From JAXMBX01 sp046349635 (GTDB lineage Bacteria > Planctomycetota > Planctomycetia > Planctomycetales > Planctomycetaceae), in the NCBI GenBank assembly GCA_046349635.1, contig JAXMBX010000008.1:1-64000 (forward strand): a DNA stretch of 64,000 nt, read 5' to 3'. Shown one piece after another: positions 29,537-39,090 of the stretch (position 1 is the stretch's first letter; every line of letters starts with the position of its first letter). The notes beneath the pieces were generated by a model. That model saw only the letters and a program-made list of their open reading frames with translations. It was not told where the DNA came from and did not search any database. A program made the position numbers and the translations under genes.

Positions 29537-30694
29537 ATGATCGCATTCAATGAAACATTCCCAGGTTCCCAGATCACTCCTCCCCAGGGGGAGGAACAAG
29601 ACCCGCGCCTGTTCCGCGTGTGCCACCTCAGCATGGGGCTGTGTACTGGGGGACTCGAACGGTTACTGGTTGATTTCGCCCGTTATCACGACCCGAATCG
29701 GTTTGAACTGACGTTCGTCGCCCTGGATAAAGTCGCCCGACCCGCCGAGGAAATTCGCCAACTGGGGTGCAATGTCAAAGTCATCCCCAATTTCGGCAAG
29801 AACTGGCAGCAGTTTGGCGCGCTGTTCGACTTTTTCCGTTCACGGCAATTTGATGTCGTCCACACGCATAACTCTCATCCACATTTCTGGGGAACCCTCG
29901 CGGCCCGCTGGGCGGGTGTGCCCGTGATTGTGAACACTCGCCACGGCCAACGCTTCGGTCAAAGCCTCGTGGGGCGGACCAAGTTCTGGTTTGCCGGACA
30001 ACTGGCGGATCGGGTGATCACCGTCTCAGAAGACGCCGCCCGGTTGTGCCTCAAGGAAGATCATCTTCCCCGTCGCAAGGTGAAGCGGATCTGGAATGGT
30101 ATCGACACCAACCGCTTTGCATTCCAGGGCCCGATGCAACGCCCGACATTCATCAGCGTGGCGCGACTTTCGAGGGAAAAGGATTTCCCCACCTTGCTCC
30201 GCGCGGTGGCGAAGGCATCCAAACAGGTTCCGGACCTTGAGCTCCTGCTCGTCGGTAATGGCCCCGAACGGGCTCATCTCCAACAACTTGTCGTGGAGTT
30301 GCAGATCGAGCAACGGGTCCAACTCGTCGGAGAACAATCGGACATTCCCCACTGGCTCGCCCGTTCCGGCTGCTTCGTCAGCTCTTCATTGACAGAGGGT
30401 ATCTCCCTCACACTCCTGGAAGCGATGGCCGTCGGCCTGCCCGTCCTCGCCACCGCGGTCGGCGGGAATCCGGAAATTGTCACACACGGCGTGACCGGTT
30501 ATCTCGTCCCAGCGCAGAATGTCGACGCCCTCGCCGACGGCATTGTCCGGATGTGGGAACAGCGGAGCCGGTGGATGGAAATGGGACGGGCGGGACGATC
30601 CCGAGTGGCCGAGCAATTTGACATCAGACAAATGATCCACGGTTACGAAGCCGAATATCTGGAACATCTCCTGCTGAAGAACCACGGGAAATAA
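29537..30694 (+). CDS. GT4 family glycosyltransferase
   Basis: This is a 385-residue GT-B enzyme. The N-terminal domain contains the donor-independent start VCHLSMGLCTGGLERLLVDFARYH and the loop VVHTHNSHPHFWGTLAA. The C-terminal domain has RPTFISVARLSREKDFPTLLRAV, LLLVGNGPERAHLQQL, the catalytic E-x7-E region SSLTEGISLTLLEAMAVGLPVLATAVGGNPEIV and a closing helix. It is a retaining enzyme by family; sugar and acceptor are unknown. It ends 2 nt before the CapK-like gene, so the two are almost certainly co-translated. Confidence 0.93.
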   Translation: MIAFNETFPGSQITPPQGEEQDPRLFRVCHLSMGLCTGGLERLLVDFARYHDPNRFELTFVALDKVARPAEEIRQLGCNVKVIPNFGKNWQQFGALFDFFRSRQFDVVHTHNSHPHFWGTLAARWAGVPVIVNTRHGQRFGQSLVGRTKFWFAGQLADRVITVSEDAARLCLKEDHLPRRKVKRIWNGIDTNRFAFQGPMQRPTFISVARLSREKDFPTLLRAVAKASKQVPDLELLLVGNGPERAHLQQLVVELQIEQRVQLVGEQSDIPHWLARSGCFVSSSLTEGISLTLLEAMAVGLPVLATAVGGNPEIVTHGVTGYLVPAQNVDALADGIVRMWEQRSRWMEMGRAGRSRVAEQFDIRQMIHGYEAEYLEHLLLKNHGK

Positions 30695-30696
30695 CG

Positions 30697-32085
30697 ATGG
30701 ACCTCTACGGACAATTTTATCGTCACGCCTGGCTTCCGTTTTTCGACGGAGTGCTGAAGGGACGTCGCACGCTCCAACACTGGCTCGCTTTTGAAGAGAG
30801 CCAATGGTGGCCTCGCGAACGGCTGGAAGAATTCCAGCTTCGCGCCCTCCAGGCCCTGTTGATGCATTCCCATGAAACTTCTCCTTATTACCGGGAGATG
30901 TGGCAGCAGTCCGATTTGCATCCCCAGGAGATCCGGACTTTTGCCGACTTTGAGCAGGTTCCTCTCCTTACTCGCGAGATTATTCGGGAACATCGAACTG
31001 AGCTCCGCTCCACAGCACCGCTGAATCTGTTTTCGAAATCGACAGGCGGATCGAGTGGAGTGCCGCTGCACTTCGATCTCGATACCGGCAGCAATGATCG
31101 CCGCACCGCACTCATGTATCGCGGCTATCGGTGGGGGCATGGAGAACCGGGGACGAAACAACTCTTCATCTGGGGTGGCAGTCTCTCCTCTCTCCCCCCG
31201 TGGAAGAAACGGAAAACCGCACTGCACAACTGGCTGGACCGTAAGACCATCCTGAACTGCTTCGACTTCACCCCCGAAATGATGCCCCGGCACCTGGACC
31301 GTCTCAATGCCTCCCGTCCGGACGTCATCATCGCCTATACCAATCCGTTGTACGAATTCGCCCGCTACCTGCACCAGACCGGACGTGAAGCCTGGTCGCC
31401 GCGTGGCATCATCGTGGGGGCGGAAAAACTCCACTCCTTCCAACGGGAACTGATCCAGCAGGTGTTCCACGCTCCTGTCTTCGAGACCTATGGCTCGCGA
31501 GAGTTCATGCTCATCGGGGCGGAATGCGAACATCACACGGGCCTGCACCTGAGCATGGAGAACCTGTACGTTGAAATCCTGACCGATGAGGGACATCCCG
31601 CCGCACCGGGCGAGGAAGGAAACGTCGTCATTACCGATCTCTTCAACTACGGCATGCCCTTCATTCGTTATGTCAATGGAGACCGGGCCGTCGCGGGTTG
31701 GGACATGTGCCCCTGCGGACGTGGGCTTTCCATGATGAAACAAGTCACGGGACGCAGACTCGATGTCCTCGTCACCCCCGACGGCAAGCGGGTGCCCGGT
31801 GAATTCTTCCCGCACCTCTTCAAGGACTTCGACGAAATCCAGCGATTCCAGGTCGTGCAGGAACGCCCGGAGGCCTTCCTGATCAAGCTCGTCGCGCCGC
31901 AACTCAGTTCCGATCGAGAAACCCAGTTGTTGCAATTCATCCGCGAGGGGACCGGCACTGTGGTTCAACTCGAACTGCAGAAGGTCTCTGAGATTCCTCT
32001 AACTCGTGTCGGAAAACTGCAGGTGGTCCTCAACAAGCTTCCGCAGGAGAGCATTCCACAACCCACCCCGGTGGGAGCTCATTAA
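30697..32085 (+). CDS. CapK/PaaK-like adenylate-forming enzyme
   Basis: The 462-residue protein resembles phenylacetate-CoA ligase and the CapK proteins found in capsule loci. The AMP-binding P-loop is SKSTGGSSGVPLHFDLD (about residues 110-126). Further adenylation-domain motifs are VFETYGSREFMLIGAECEHH (about residues 265-285) and YVNGDRAVAG, followed by CPCGRGLSMMKQVTGRRLD, a Cys pair that in this family binds metal. The C-terminal subdomain contains FQVVQERPEAFLIKLV. It would activate an acid for decoration of the glycan, perhaps for the neighbouring acyltransferase. The reaction is inferred from context only. Confidence 0.85.
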   Translation: MDLYGQFYRHAWLPFFDGVLKGRRTLQHWLAFEESQWWPRERLEEFQLRALQALLMHSHETSPYYREMWQQSDLHPQEIRTFADFEQVPLLTREIIREHRTELRSTAPLNLFSKSTGGSSGVPLHFDLDTGSNDRRTALMYRGYRWGHGEPGTKQLFIWGGSLSSLPPWKKRKTALHNWLDRKTILNCFDFTPEMMPRHLDRLNASRPDVIIAYTNPLYEFARYLHQTGREAWSPRGIIVGAEKLHSFQRELIQQVFHAPVFETYGSREFMLIGAECEHHTGLHLSMENLYVEILTDEGHPAAPGEEGNVVITDLFNYGMPFIRYVNGDRAVAGWDMCPCGRGLSMMKQVTGRRLDVLVTPDGKRVPGEFFPHLFKDFDEIQRFQVVQERPEAFLIKLVAPQLSSDRETQLLQFIREGTGTVVQLELQKVSEIPLTRVGKLQVVLNKLPQESIPQPTPVGAH

Positions 32086-32086
32086 G

Positions 32087-33265
32087 ATGCGTTTGCTATT
32101 TCTGTCCAACATCTATCCCAGCCCGGTCTCCCCGGGAAAGGGAACCTTTAACGCCTCCCTGATCCGCGCTCTGGCGGAACAGGCGGAGGTGCAGGTGATT
32201 TGTCCGATCTCCTGGATCGACCGATATCGCCATGCGCGGAAAAACCTGACGTCGTGGAATCCCGTTCATTCCAATTCCCCGGTCGTCGAACATCCCACGT
32301 ATTACTACACGCCCAAGATTCTCCGTGGCTGTTACGGTGCTTTCCTGGACTGGAGCATCGGTTCGTCAGTCCGCCGTATGATCCGAGACTTCCAGCCTGA
32401 TGCCATCGTCTCCTACTGGGCACATCCCGATGGGGCGGTCGCTTTGCGGCACGCCCACGCCGCGGGTCTCCCGGCCATCTCGATGGTCGGAGGTTCGGAT
32501 GTCCTGCTGCTGGGAAAATCCGGTCTTCGCCGCCGCAGGATCCTGGACGTTCTCCGCAATTCCGAGGCAGTCGTCGCCGTCAGTGATGACATCGTCCGAC
32601 ATCTCGAACGGGATGGCATTCCCGCCGATAAACTGCACGTCGTCCGCCGGGGTGTGGACCGCACTCTCTTCTCCCCCGGCGATCAGACAGCCGCACGCAA
32701 ACGGCTCGGACTTCCGCCCGATGTTCCGATCCTCATCGCCGTCGGCCGTCTCGTCCCCGTTAAAGGTTTCAATGTCCTCATCGAGGCCTGTCACCAACTG
32801 CAGGCGCGCGGCCAGGATTTCCGCTGTTATCTCCTTGGCTCGGGGGAATGCCACGCTTCCCTCTCCGAACAGATCCAATGTCTGAATCTCAATCAACAGG
32901 TCGTGCTGCAAGGGGCTCAACTCCAGTCGCAGCTTCCCGACTGGTACCGGGCCGCCGATTTAACCGTGTTGTCGAGTTTCTCGGAAGGGGTTCCGAACGT
33001 TCTGATGGAATCGATCGCCTGTGGCACGCGGTTCGTCGCGACCGATGTCGGCGGCGTTTCCGAAATCGCCGATCCAGATGCCCATCGGCTCGTCCCGCCG
33101 CGCGATCCGAAAGCTATGGCCGATGCGATTGAGGAACTTCTGGCTCAACCCTACGTTCCCAGACCCCGGCGGTTCGAGCCGAACAGTTGGCAGGACTCCG
33201 CCTCGGAACTCTGTGCGATCATTTCCCGTTGCTGCGAGCAATCCGCGCGGAACAAAAGGCTCTGA
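32087..33265 (+). CDS. GT4 family glycosyltransferase
   Basis: The 392-residue GT-B enzyme starts at ATG 32087, one base after the stop of the CapK-like gene. The N-terminus MRLLFLSNIYPSPVSPGKGTF is typical of the TuaC/WcaL-like group. The C-terminal domain has PILIAVGRLVPVKGFNVLIEAC, RCYLLGSGE-type sequence, VVLQGAQLQSQLPDWYRAADLTVL and the catalytic SFSEGVPNVLMESIACGTRFVATDVGGVSEI. It adds a sugar to the lipid-linked exopolysaccharide intermediate; donor and linkage are unknown. Confidence 0.93.
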   Translation: MRLLFLSNIYPSPVSPGKGTFNASLIRALAEQAEVQVICPISWIDRYRHARKNLTSWNPVHSNSPVVEHPTYYYTPKILRGCYGAFLDWSIGSSVRRMIRDFQPDAIVSYWAHPDGAVALRHAHAAGLPAISMVGGSDVLLLGKSGLRRRRILDVLRNSEAVVAVSDDIVRHLERDGIPADKLHVVRRGVDRTLFSPGDQTAARKRLGLPPDVPILIAVGRLVPVKGFNVLIEACHQLQARGQDFRCYLLGSGECHASLSEQIQCLNLNQQVVLQGAQLQSQLPDWYRAADLTVLSSFSEGVPNVLMESIACGTRFVATDVGGVSEIADPDAHRLVPPRDPKAMADAIEELLAQPYVPRPRRFEPNSWQDSASELCAIISRCCEQSARNKRL

Positions 33266-33278
33266 CGGAGGTGCAGGC

Positions 33279-33957
33279 ATGAACCCTCCGCCAGGCTTTC
33301 AAATACGTGCTCTCCGCGTGATCGCCAGCCCACCGGTTCATGACATCCGGTCCGGCTGTCACGCGGGATGTCGCGCTGACTTTCGATGACGGCCCGCATC
33401 CCGAATACACTCCTCGCCTGCTCGATGAACTGGCCGAACACGACATCCGCGCCACGTTCTTCGTCGTTGGCAACCGGGCGGAACAACACCCCGATCTCAT
33501 TCGCCGGATCGTCGCAGAAGGACACGAGCTGGGCCATCACTCCTGGACCCATTCAGAGCCGAACCAGACTTCCGCTGGACAACTGCTCGACGAAGTCCGA
33601 TGGTCAATCGCGCTGCTGGAAGATTTGACCGGCAAGCCCTCCTCTCTTTTCCGCCCACCCAAGGGGCAACTCACCTGGCGGAAAATGCGCCGCCTGTGGG
33701 AACTCAAGCAGACCATCGTTCTCTGGAATGTCGATCCCCGTGACTATGCCATGACCGATGCGGGACAAATCCGTGCCTGGGGAGAGAGCTACGCCCCCCG
33801 GGCCGGGGATATTCTCTTGTTCCACGACAACCACCCGCACTGCATTGAGGCAGTCCGTCTCCTCGCCCGCAAACCCGAATTCCAACGAGATTGGCGGTTC
33901 TGCCCGCTCACGACATGGCTCCCGCAATCCGTCGCCACCCACACCCAACCTGCGTAA
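33279..33957 (+). CDS. NodB-type polysaccharide deacetylase, N-terminus probably frame-broken
   Basis: The catalytic domain is intact from 33340: DVALTFDDGPHPEYTP (metal Asp and catalytic base), HELGHHSWTHSEP (His-x3-His zinc pair), FRPPKGQLTW, LWNVDPRDYAM and ILLFHDNHPH. It belongs to carbohydrate esterase family 4, which removes N-acetyl groups from hexosamine glycans. The only good ribosome-binding site (GGAGG, 8 nt spacing) precedes ATG 33279 in another frame. Reading CC instead of CCC at 33,329-33,331 joins that start to the catalytic domain, giving about 225 residues. As written, translation could only begin weakly at 33340. It has no obvious signal peptide, so it may act on cytosolic precursors. 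Confidence 0.85.
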
Positions 33958-33970
33958 TCACGAAGTTCAA

Positions 33971-35374
33971 ATGTCTATCACTTATCCCACACAGCCTGCC
34001 GTTGAGAACTCGCCAGAGCATGCCTCTGAGAAGCGATTACTCCTCATCAGCTATCACTTCCCTCCGGTGGGAGGAGCAGGGGTTCAGCGACCGTTGAAGT
34101 TCGTGAAGTATCTGCCCGAATACGGCTGGATGCCAACCGTGCTGACCGCGGAGAATCCGTCCGCTCCCGTCTTCGATGACAGTCTCTGTCGCGACTTTCC
34201 AACCGGGCTACGGATCGAACGGGCGCGAACCTGGGAACCTGATTACCAGTTGAAGAGTTCGTTGCAACAACAAGCCGCTGCAAAGCAACGCTTGAGCCTG
34301 AAGTCCTGGCTGGCGCGAAGCGTCAAATCGACGGCGAAACTGCTCCTGCAACCCGATCCCCAGATCCTGTGGTTGCCGAATGCTTACCGTCGCGCGGTCC
34401 AAGTCCTACGCAACACGCCCCATCACGCGTTGATCGCCACAGCCCCGACCTACACGAATCTGATTCTGGGAGCGATGCTCAAGAAACGCTTCGGCATTCC
34501 GCTCCTCCTGGACTACCGGGACGAATGGGACCTCAGCAGCAAGTATCTCGAAAACCGCTCCCAGGACTGGTATTCCAATTTCGTGCAGTCCCGACAACAG
34601 GCGTATGTCCTGCGACAGGCGGACGCGCTGATTGCCACCACGCAGCTCAGCACGGACACGTTGTATCGCCGCGCGCTGGCGCTTGGTCGAGATCTCCCCT
34701 CCCTTTGCATCTATAACGGTTACGATGCCGAAGATTTTGAGCACCTGAAAACTCCCGCACCCCGCAACGACCGCTTTAAGCTGGTTTACACCGGTACCCT
34801 CTGGCGACTCACGAATATCGAGCCGCTCGTCCGTGCCATTGAAAAATTGCAGGTCCAGTATCCCCGCATCGTCGAAAAACTGGAATTCCATTGCGTCGGT
34901 CGCAAACTCCCCGAACAGCAACTTTTCCTTGATCGCCTGCAACGGACCGCCTGCCGTCTCGTGACCGCCGATTACAGCCCCCACGAGCAAGTTGTCGAAT
35001 TGATGCACTCCGCAAATGCGCTGTGCCTGCTGCTCACCGATCTCCCCGGCGCGGAACGGGTGGCCCCCGGAAAACTGTTTGAATATCTCGCCTCACAGAA
35101 GCCGGTACTTTCGATCCTTCCGGAGGGAGAAACCTCCCGGCTGGTGAACCGCTTCCACCCTGACAGCCGATTCACTCCCCGGGATATCGACGGTATCGCG
35201 GACTGGCTGCACCAGGCGATCAGGAACCACCTCGCCGGCGATGCTCCCCCTGCTCCGCGAAACGCCGACGAAATCGGACAATTCAGTCGCGTCGGGCAAA
35301 CCGGCTCGCTCGCGGACCTTCTGAATCAAGTGACACACAACTCTGCCGCCGCTTCTGTCGTCAACATCGGGTAA
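33971..35374 (+). CDS. Glycosyltransferase, GT4-like (GT-B fold)
   Basis: The 467-residue protein starts at ATG 33971. The N-terminal domain begins KRLLLISYHFPPVGGAGVQRPLKFVKYLPEYGW, a pattern seen in GT4 enzymes of exopolysaccharide loci, with LDYRDEWDLSSKYLENRSQDW in the middle. The C-terminal domain contains RFKLVYTGTLWRLTNIEPLVRAI, the ADYSPHEQVVELMHSANALCLLLTDLPGAERVAPGKLFEYLASQKPVLSIL acceptor/donor region and a short helical tail. The classical E-x7-E element is modified to AERVAPGKLFEYLA, as usual in this subgroup. It overlaps the next gene by one base (TAATG). Confidence 0.88.
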   Translation: MSITYPTQPAVENSPEHASEKRLLLISYHFPPVGGAGVQRPLKFVKYLPEYGWMPTVLTAENPSAPVFDDSLCRDFPTGLRIERARTWEPDYQLKSSLQQQAAAKQRLSLKSWLARSVKSTAKLLLQPDPQILWLPNAYRRAVQVLRNTPHHALIATAPTYTNLILGAMLKKRFGIPLLLDYRDEWDLSSKYLENRSQDWYSNFVQSRQQAYVLRQADALIATTQLSTDTLYRRALALGRDLPSLCIYNGYDAEDFEHLKTPAPRNDRFKLVYTGTLWRLTNIEPLVRAIEKLQVQYPRIVEKLEFHCVGRKLPEQQLFLDRLQRTACRLVTADYSPHEQVVELMHSANALCLLLTDLPGAERVAPGKLFEYLASQKPVLSILPEGETSRLVNRFHPDSRFTPRDIDGIADWLHQAIRNHLAGDAPPAPRNADEIGQFSRVGQTGSLADLLNQVTHNSAAASVVNIG

Positions 35375-36564
35375 TGCTCATGTTTCTCGCACTTCAAATT
35401 CTGATCTGGACGTCGCTGGCTCTCGTGGCCTATGCGTATATCCTGTTTCCGGCGATCCTGTGGGCCTGGTCAAAAACCGCCGCCCCGCGCGATTCGGGTT
35501 CTGCGAATACTCTCACCGAGAGCGACTGGCCGTTCGTCTCTCTTGTTGTCGCTGCCTATAAGGAAGAGAAGGACATCGTCCAGCGTCTGCACAATGCCCT
35601 CGCCCAGGATTATCCGGCCGATCGGTTTGAAATCATCATCGGCTGCGACGGCAACGAAGACCGGACCGGCGAACTCGTGCAGTCCTTCACTGATCCCCGC
35701 GTCCGCCTGCTGCAGTATCCCCAACGTCGCGGCAAAGCCTCCGTCCTCAACGACTCTGTCCCCCAGGCCCGGGGAGAAATCATCATCTTTTCCGATGCGA
35801 ATACCGAGATGGACCCGCAGGCCTTCCGGCAACTGGTCCGACCTTTTGTGGACTCTTCGGTCGGCGGAGTGTGCGGCAACCTGATTCTGCAAGATTCGCT
35901 CACCGGACAGAACGTCGATGGGGCCTACTGGAAATATGAAAATTTCCTGAAACGGCACGAAGCGAAGATCGGCGCCTTGCTCGGAGTCAACGGCGGTATC
36001 TATGCCATTCGCAAGTCTCTCTATCAGCCCATCCCGTCGAACACGATTATTGATGACTTCCTGATCGGCATGCGGATCCATCTGCAGGGCTATCAACTCC
36101 TGTATGAACCGAGGGCGATTGCCTACGAAGAAACTCCCGAGACCATGGCGGCGGAATTCCATCGTCGCGTCCGGATTGGAGCGGGTGGCTTTCAAAGCCT
36201 CGTCTGGCTGAAGTCACTGCTGCACCCCTCATACGGCAGCCTGGCATTCTGTTTCCTGTCGCACAAACTGCTCCGCTGGCTCTGTCCGTTCTTCATGCTA
36301 GCCGCGTTTGTGGGAAATCTGTTCCTCATCAACCATGACTGGTACGCCCGGCTGCTCCTGCTGCAAAGTCTGTTCTACCTGACCGCGACGGCGGGCTTGT
36401 GGCTCTTTAAGACCGTACCTGCACCCAAATGGATGCGCCTGCCTGCCATGTTTGTCAGCATGAATACTGCCCTGTTCTTCGGCTTCTTCCGCTGGCTGAA
36501 AGGTATTCAACAGGGAACCTGGAAACGGACCGAACGTTCCACCATGCAGGGGGCCGCACGGTGA
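35374..36564 (+). CDS. Membrane-bound GT2 glycosyltransferase
   Basis: The 396-residue processive-type GT2 enzyme has an N-terminal membrane helix (LQILIWTSLALVAYAYILFPAIL), a GT-A core with PFVSLVVAAYKEEKDIVQRLHNAL, IIGCDGNEDRTGELVQ, IIIFSDANTEMDPQAFRQLV (DxD-like), GALLGVNGGIYAIRKSLY and DDFLIGMRIHLQGYQLLYEPRAIAYEETPET, and three C-terminal membrane helices. QxxRW is replaced by FHRRVRIGAGGFQSL, the non-cellulose-synthase form. It probably extends the glycan at the inner membrane. It overlaps its neighbours on both sides (TAATG and GTGA), so translation is coupled. Confidence 0.92.
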   Translation: MLMFLALQILIWTSLALVAYAYILFPAILWAWSKTAAPRDSGSANTLTESDWPFVSLVVAAYKEEKDIVQRLHNALAQDYPADRFEIIIGCDGNEDRTGELVQSFTDPRVRLLQYPQRRGKASVLNDSVPQARGEIIIFSDANTEMDPQAFRQLVRPFVDSSVGGVCGNLILQDSLTGQNVDGAYWKYENFLKRHEAKIGALLGVNGGIYAIRKSLYQPIPSNTIIDDFLIGMRIHLQGYQLLYEPRAIAYEETPETMAAEFHRRVRIGAGGFQSLVWLKSLLHPSYGSLAFCFLSHKLLRWLCPFFMLAAFVGNLFLINHDWYARLLLLQSLFYLTATAGLWLFKTVPAPKWMRLPAMFVSMNTALFFGFFRWLKGIQQGTWKRTERSTMQGAAR

Positions 36565-37738
36565 ATCTCTGGATCCTCTCCATCTCGATTCTTCTCCTGA
36601 CCCTCCTGCTCGCGGCAGGTGGTTTCTGGAAACTATTGCGCAGCCGGAATATGCACCTCTGGCTCGGCTCCTATTACTTCGGGAGTCGCGAAGCCGCGTG
36701 CACACTTGAAGACAACGCCCCTCTCCACGTCTTCATTGCTCTCTGCGATCATTACGAACCGGAATGGAGCCGCCCCGCGTTTGACGTTTCGCTCGCCAAG
36801 GTGGACCGCTGGGTCCGGGACTATCCGCGGCTGTTTGGCCAGTTCCAGGATTCCCGCGGCCAGAAACCGCAACACACGTTCTTCTATCCGCAGGATGAAT
36901 ACCGGCCGGAATATCTCGACCGGCTGGCGGATCTTTGCCGTCAGGGATATGGGGATGTCGATATCCACCTCCATCATGATGGAGACACAGCCGATTCGCT
37001 TCGCGCGAAACTGAACGATTTCAAACACGAATTGTATCATCGCCACGGACTGCTCCGGACCGATCCCGTCTCCGGAGAAATCGTGTACGGTTTCATCCAT
37101 GGAAACTGGGCACTCTGCAATTCCCGGCCCGATGGCCGCTGGTGCGGCGTCAATGAGGAACTGACCGTCCTCAAGGAAACCGGCTGTTACGCGGACTTCA
37201 CGCTTCCGTCAGCCCCGAGCGATACGCAGACTCGCACCATCAACAGCATCTACTACGCCCACGACTGCCCGCATCAGTCCAAGTCTCACGACCACGGTTC
37301 TCCTGCGCAGGTGGGCAGGGAGGCCCTGAACGGGATCTGCTGCTCATTCAAGGGCCGTTGCTGCCGGACTGGAGTGATCGCAAATTCGGACTCCTTCCCC
37401 GCACCGAGAATGGCGATGTCCACGCGGCCAACGCCCCGACCTGGCATCGTTTCAAGAACTGGATCAAGGCAGGGGTCCACGTCGCGGGTCGGCCTGACTG
37501 GCTGTTCGTGAAACTGCATACCCACGGCTGCAAGGATGGGAATATCGACATGCTCCTCGGATCGCCGATGGTCAACTTCCATCGCCAACTGGCGGATCAC
37601 GCTCGCCGTTATCCCCACCTGAAATATTACTACGTCACCGCCTGGGAAATGGCTCAGCTTGTCCACCAGGCGGAACAGGGAGCCCTCTCTCCCGACTTTT
37701 CATTCACCGCCACTACACCACTTGCTTCAACGACCTGA
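36561..37738 (+). pseudogene. Deacetylase-like exopolysaccharide-locus protein with one frameshift
   Basis: The protein starts at GTG 36561, overlapping the GT2 stop. It has an N-terminal membrane anchor (LWILSISILLLTLLLAAGG) and a catalytic-looking domain: LHVFIALCDHYEPEWSRP, FYPQDEYRPEYLDRLADLC, DVDIHLHHDGDTAD, FIHGNWALCNSRPDGRWCGV and SIYYAHDCPHQSKSHDHG. These look like the NodB-like fold seen in polysaccharide loci. The frame then fails. Downstream of 37,315 the -1 frame continues with RDLLLIQGPLLPDWSDRKFG and WLFVKLHTHG up to a stop at 37,738. Adding one G to the GGG at 37,313-37,315 restores a continuous protein of about 392 residues. It may be a sequencing error or an inactivated gene. 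Confidence 0.8.
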
Positions 37739-37744
37739 TTCAAG

Positions 37745-38860
37745 ATGTCTCTGTCACCTCCAACATCCTCTGCTCGTTCGAACTATCCTCCTCCTCGCTA
37801 CCAGGGCGCGGGATCGAATATCTCTCTTCGCGCGCATGTCACATTGCGAAATGGAATCTGGGCGACCTCGTGGCTGTACCTCGCCTCAATCCTCGCGCTG
37901 ATTGCCATCCTCCAGGTCATCTCCGAACATTGGTGGCTGGGAACCGCACTGACGTATTTGCCTCGTTCGCCCTACATCGTTCCGGGCTTGCTGCTGCTCC
38001 CCTTTGCCCTATGGAAAGACCGACGCAGCGTTCCGGTACTCCTGTGCGGCTGTGCGTTCGTGGTTGGACCGGTGATGAATCTGCACGGCAATCCCCTCCG
38101 TGCGATCTGGACTCTTCCTCACGAAAAAGACGAACTTCGGATCGTCAGTTGTAACGTGCAGGGTTTCCGACCCAAGTTCGAAGATATCGTCGCGGAAATC
38201 TCCCGCATTCAACCCCAGGTCGCGATGTTCCAGGAAGCGTATCTCGACCACTCTTTGATGCACACCTACTTCGCGCATTGGCACGTCATCCGGGAAGGAA
38301 ACCACGTCGTTGCTTCCCTTTATCCGATCAAGTTACTTGCCGTCGGTAAGACCACCGCCTTCGACCGCACGACCGCCTTGCGCGTCGAAGTGCAGACTCC
38401 TCAAGGCCCCATCCACGTCTACAGCATCCACCAGACTTCGCAGCGGGAATCACTTGTCCAACTTCGCCCCTGGTCATTCATTACCGGCGAGGGGGTGAAT
38501 GAAGTGCAGTCCGAAACGGATCTCCGCCTCCTGGAAGCGAAGGAGACGAGGAGTTTTGTCGACCAGGATGATCCCGCCATCCCTGCCATTTATGCGGGGG
38601 ACTTCAACATCACCCGCGACAGCTCCCTCTATACGAGCACCTGGAATGATCTCGCTAATACGTTCGACAACGGGGGCTTCGGATACGCCTATACCAGTCT
38701 CTGTTACACGAAACGGATCTGGCCCGAAGGCTGTCCCTGGGTGAAAGTCGACCACATCCTCGCCTCCCCCCACTGGACCAGCCTGGAATGCCGAGCCGGT
38801 ACCAGTAACGGTTCGGACCACCGGCTGATAACCGCTCGCCTGCGGCTCAATTCTCGTTGA
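37745..38860 (+). CDS. Membrane-anchored EEP (endonuclease/exonuclease/phosphatase) family protein
   Basis: The 371-residue protein has two or three N-terminal hydrophobic segments (SWLYLASILALIAILQVI, IVPGLLLLPFALW, VPVLLCGCAFVVGPVM) and then a complete EEP hydrolase domain: IVSCNVQGF, PQVAMFQEAYLD (metal Glu), VYSIHQTS, AGDFNITRDSSLY (Asp-x-Asn), VKVDHILASP and GSDHRLITARLRL. All catalytic positions appear present, so it should be an active metallo-phosphodiesterase with the domain outside or at the membrane. The family includes DNases, sphingomyelinases and inositol phosphatases. In this locus a phosphodiester-linked glycan or polyprenyl-phosphate substrate is a reasonable guess. It begins 6 nt after the deacetylase-like gene. 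Confidence 0.88.
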   Translation: MSLSPPTSSARSNYPPPRYQGAGSNISLRAHVTLRNGIWATSWLYLASILALIAILQVISEHWWLGTALTYLPRSPYIVPGLLLLPFALWKDRRSVPVLLCGCAFVVGPVMNLHGNPLRAIWTLPHEKDELRIVSCNVQGFRPKFEDIVAEISRIQPQVAMFQEAYLDHSLMHTYFAHWHVIREGNHVVASLYPIKLLAVGKTTAFDRTTALRVEVQTPQGPIHVYSIHQTSQRESLVQLRPWSFITGEGVNEVQSETDLRLLEAKETRSFVDQDDPAIPAIYAGDFNITRDSSLYTSTWNDLANTFDNGGFGYAYTSLCYTKRIWPEGCPWVKVDHILASPHWTSLECRAGTSNGSDHRLITARLRLNSR

Positions 38861-39090
38861 TGGTGTCGCACCGATTGTAACGAACATCGCGGTGACAACG
38901 GTCTCCGAGAAATCGATGAGTTTTTCCCTTCAACGCATTGTGACTGAAACGCGTATTCCGGAAACAGTGCTAGATTTGAGCATCAATCGCATCAGGCTTG
39001 CGCTGGCGGCGTCGGGGCTTTTCCCCCCGCCAACGGCGATTTCTGCCGAACTACACCGATGACACTCCCTTGGAGAAAGGCTGATTCCCC
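38861..39090. promoter_or_regulatory. Intergenic region before the epimerase gene
   Basis: These 230 bases split the glycan operon. Near 39,005-39,040 a GC-rich stretch of the form GGCGG...CCGCC can form an imperfect hairpin, which might attenuate transcription; it lacks a following T-run. GGAGAAAGG lies about 15 nt before the GTG start of the epimerase. Confidence 0.3.

Noticed and set aside
39005..39040. GC-rich imperfect hairpin as an intrinsic terminator
   Set aside because: There is no downstream T-run and the stem is imperfect, so it is kept only as a weak note in the intergenic region.
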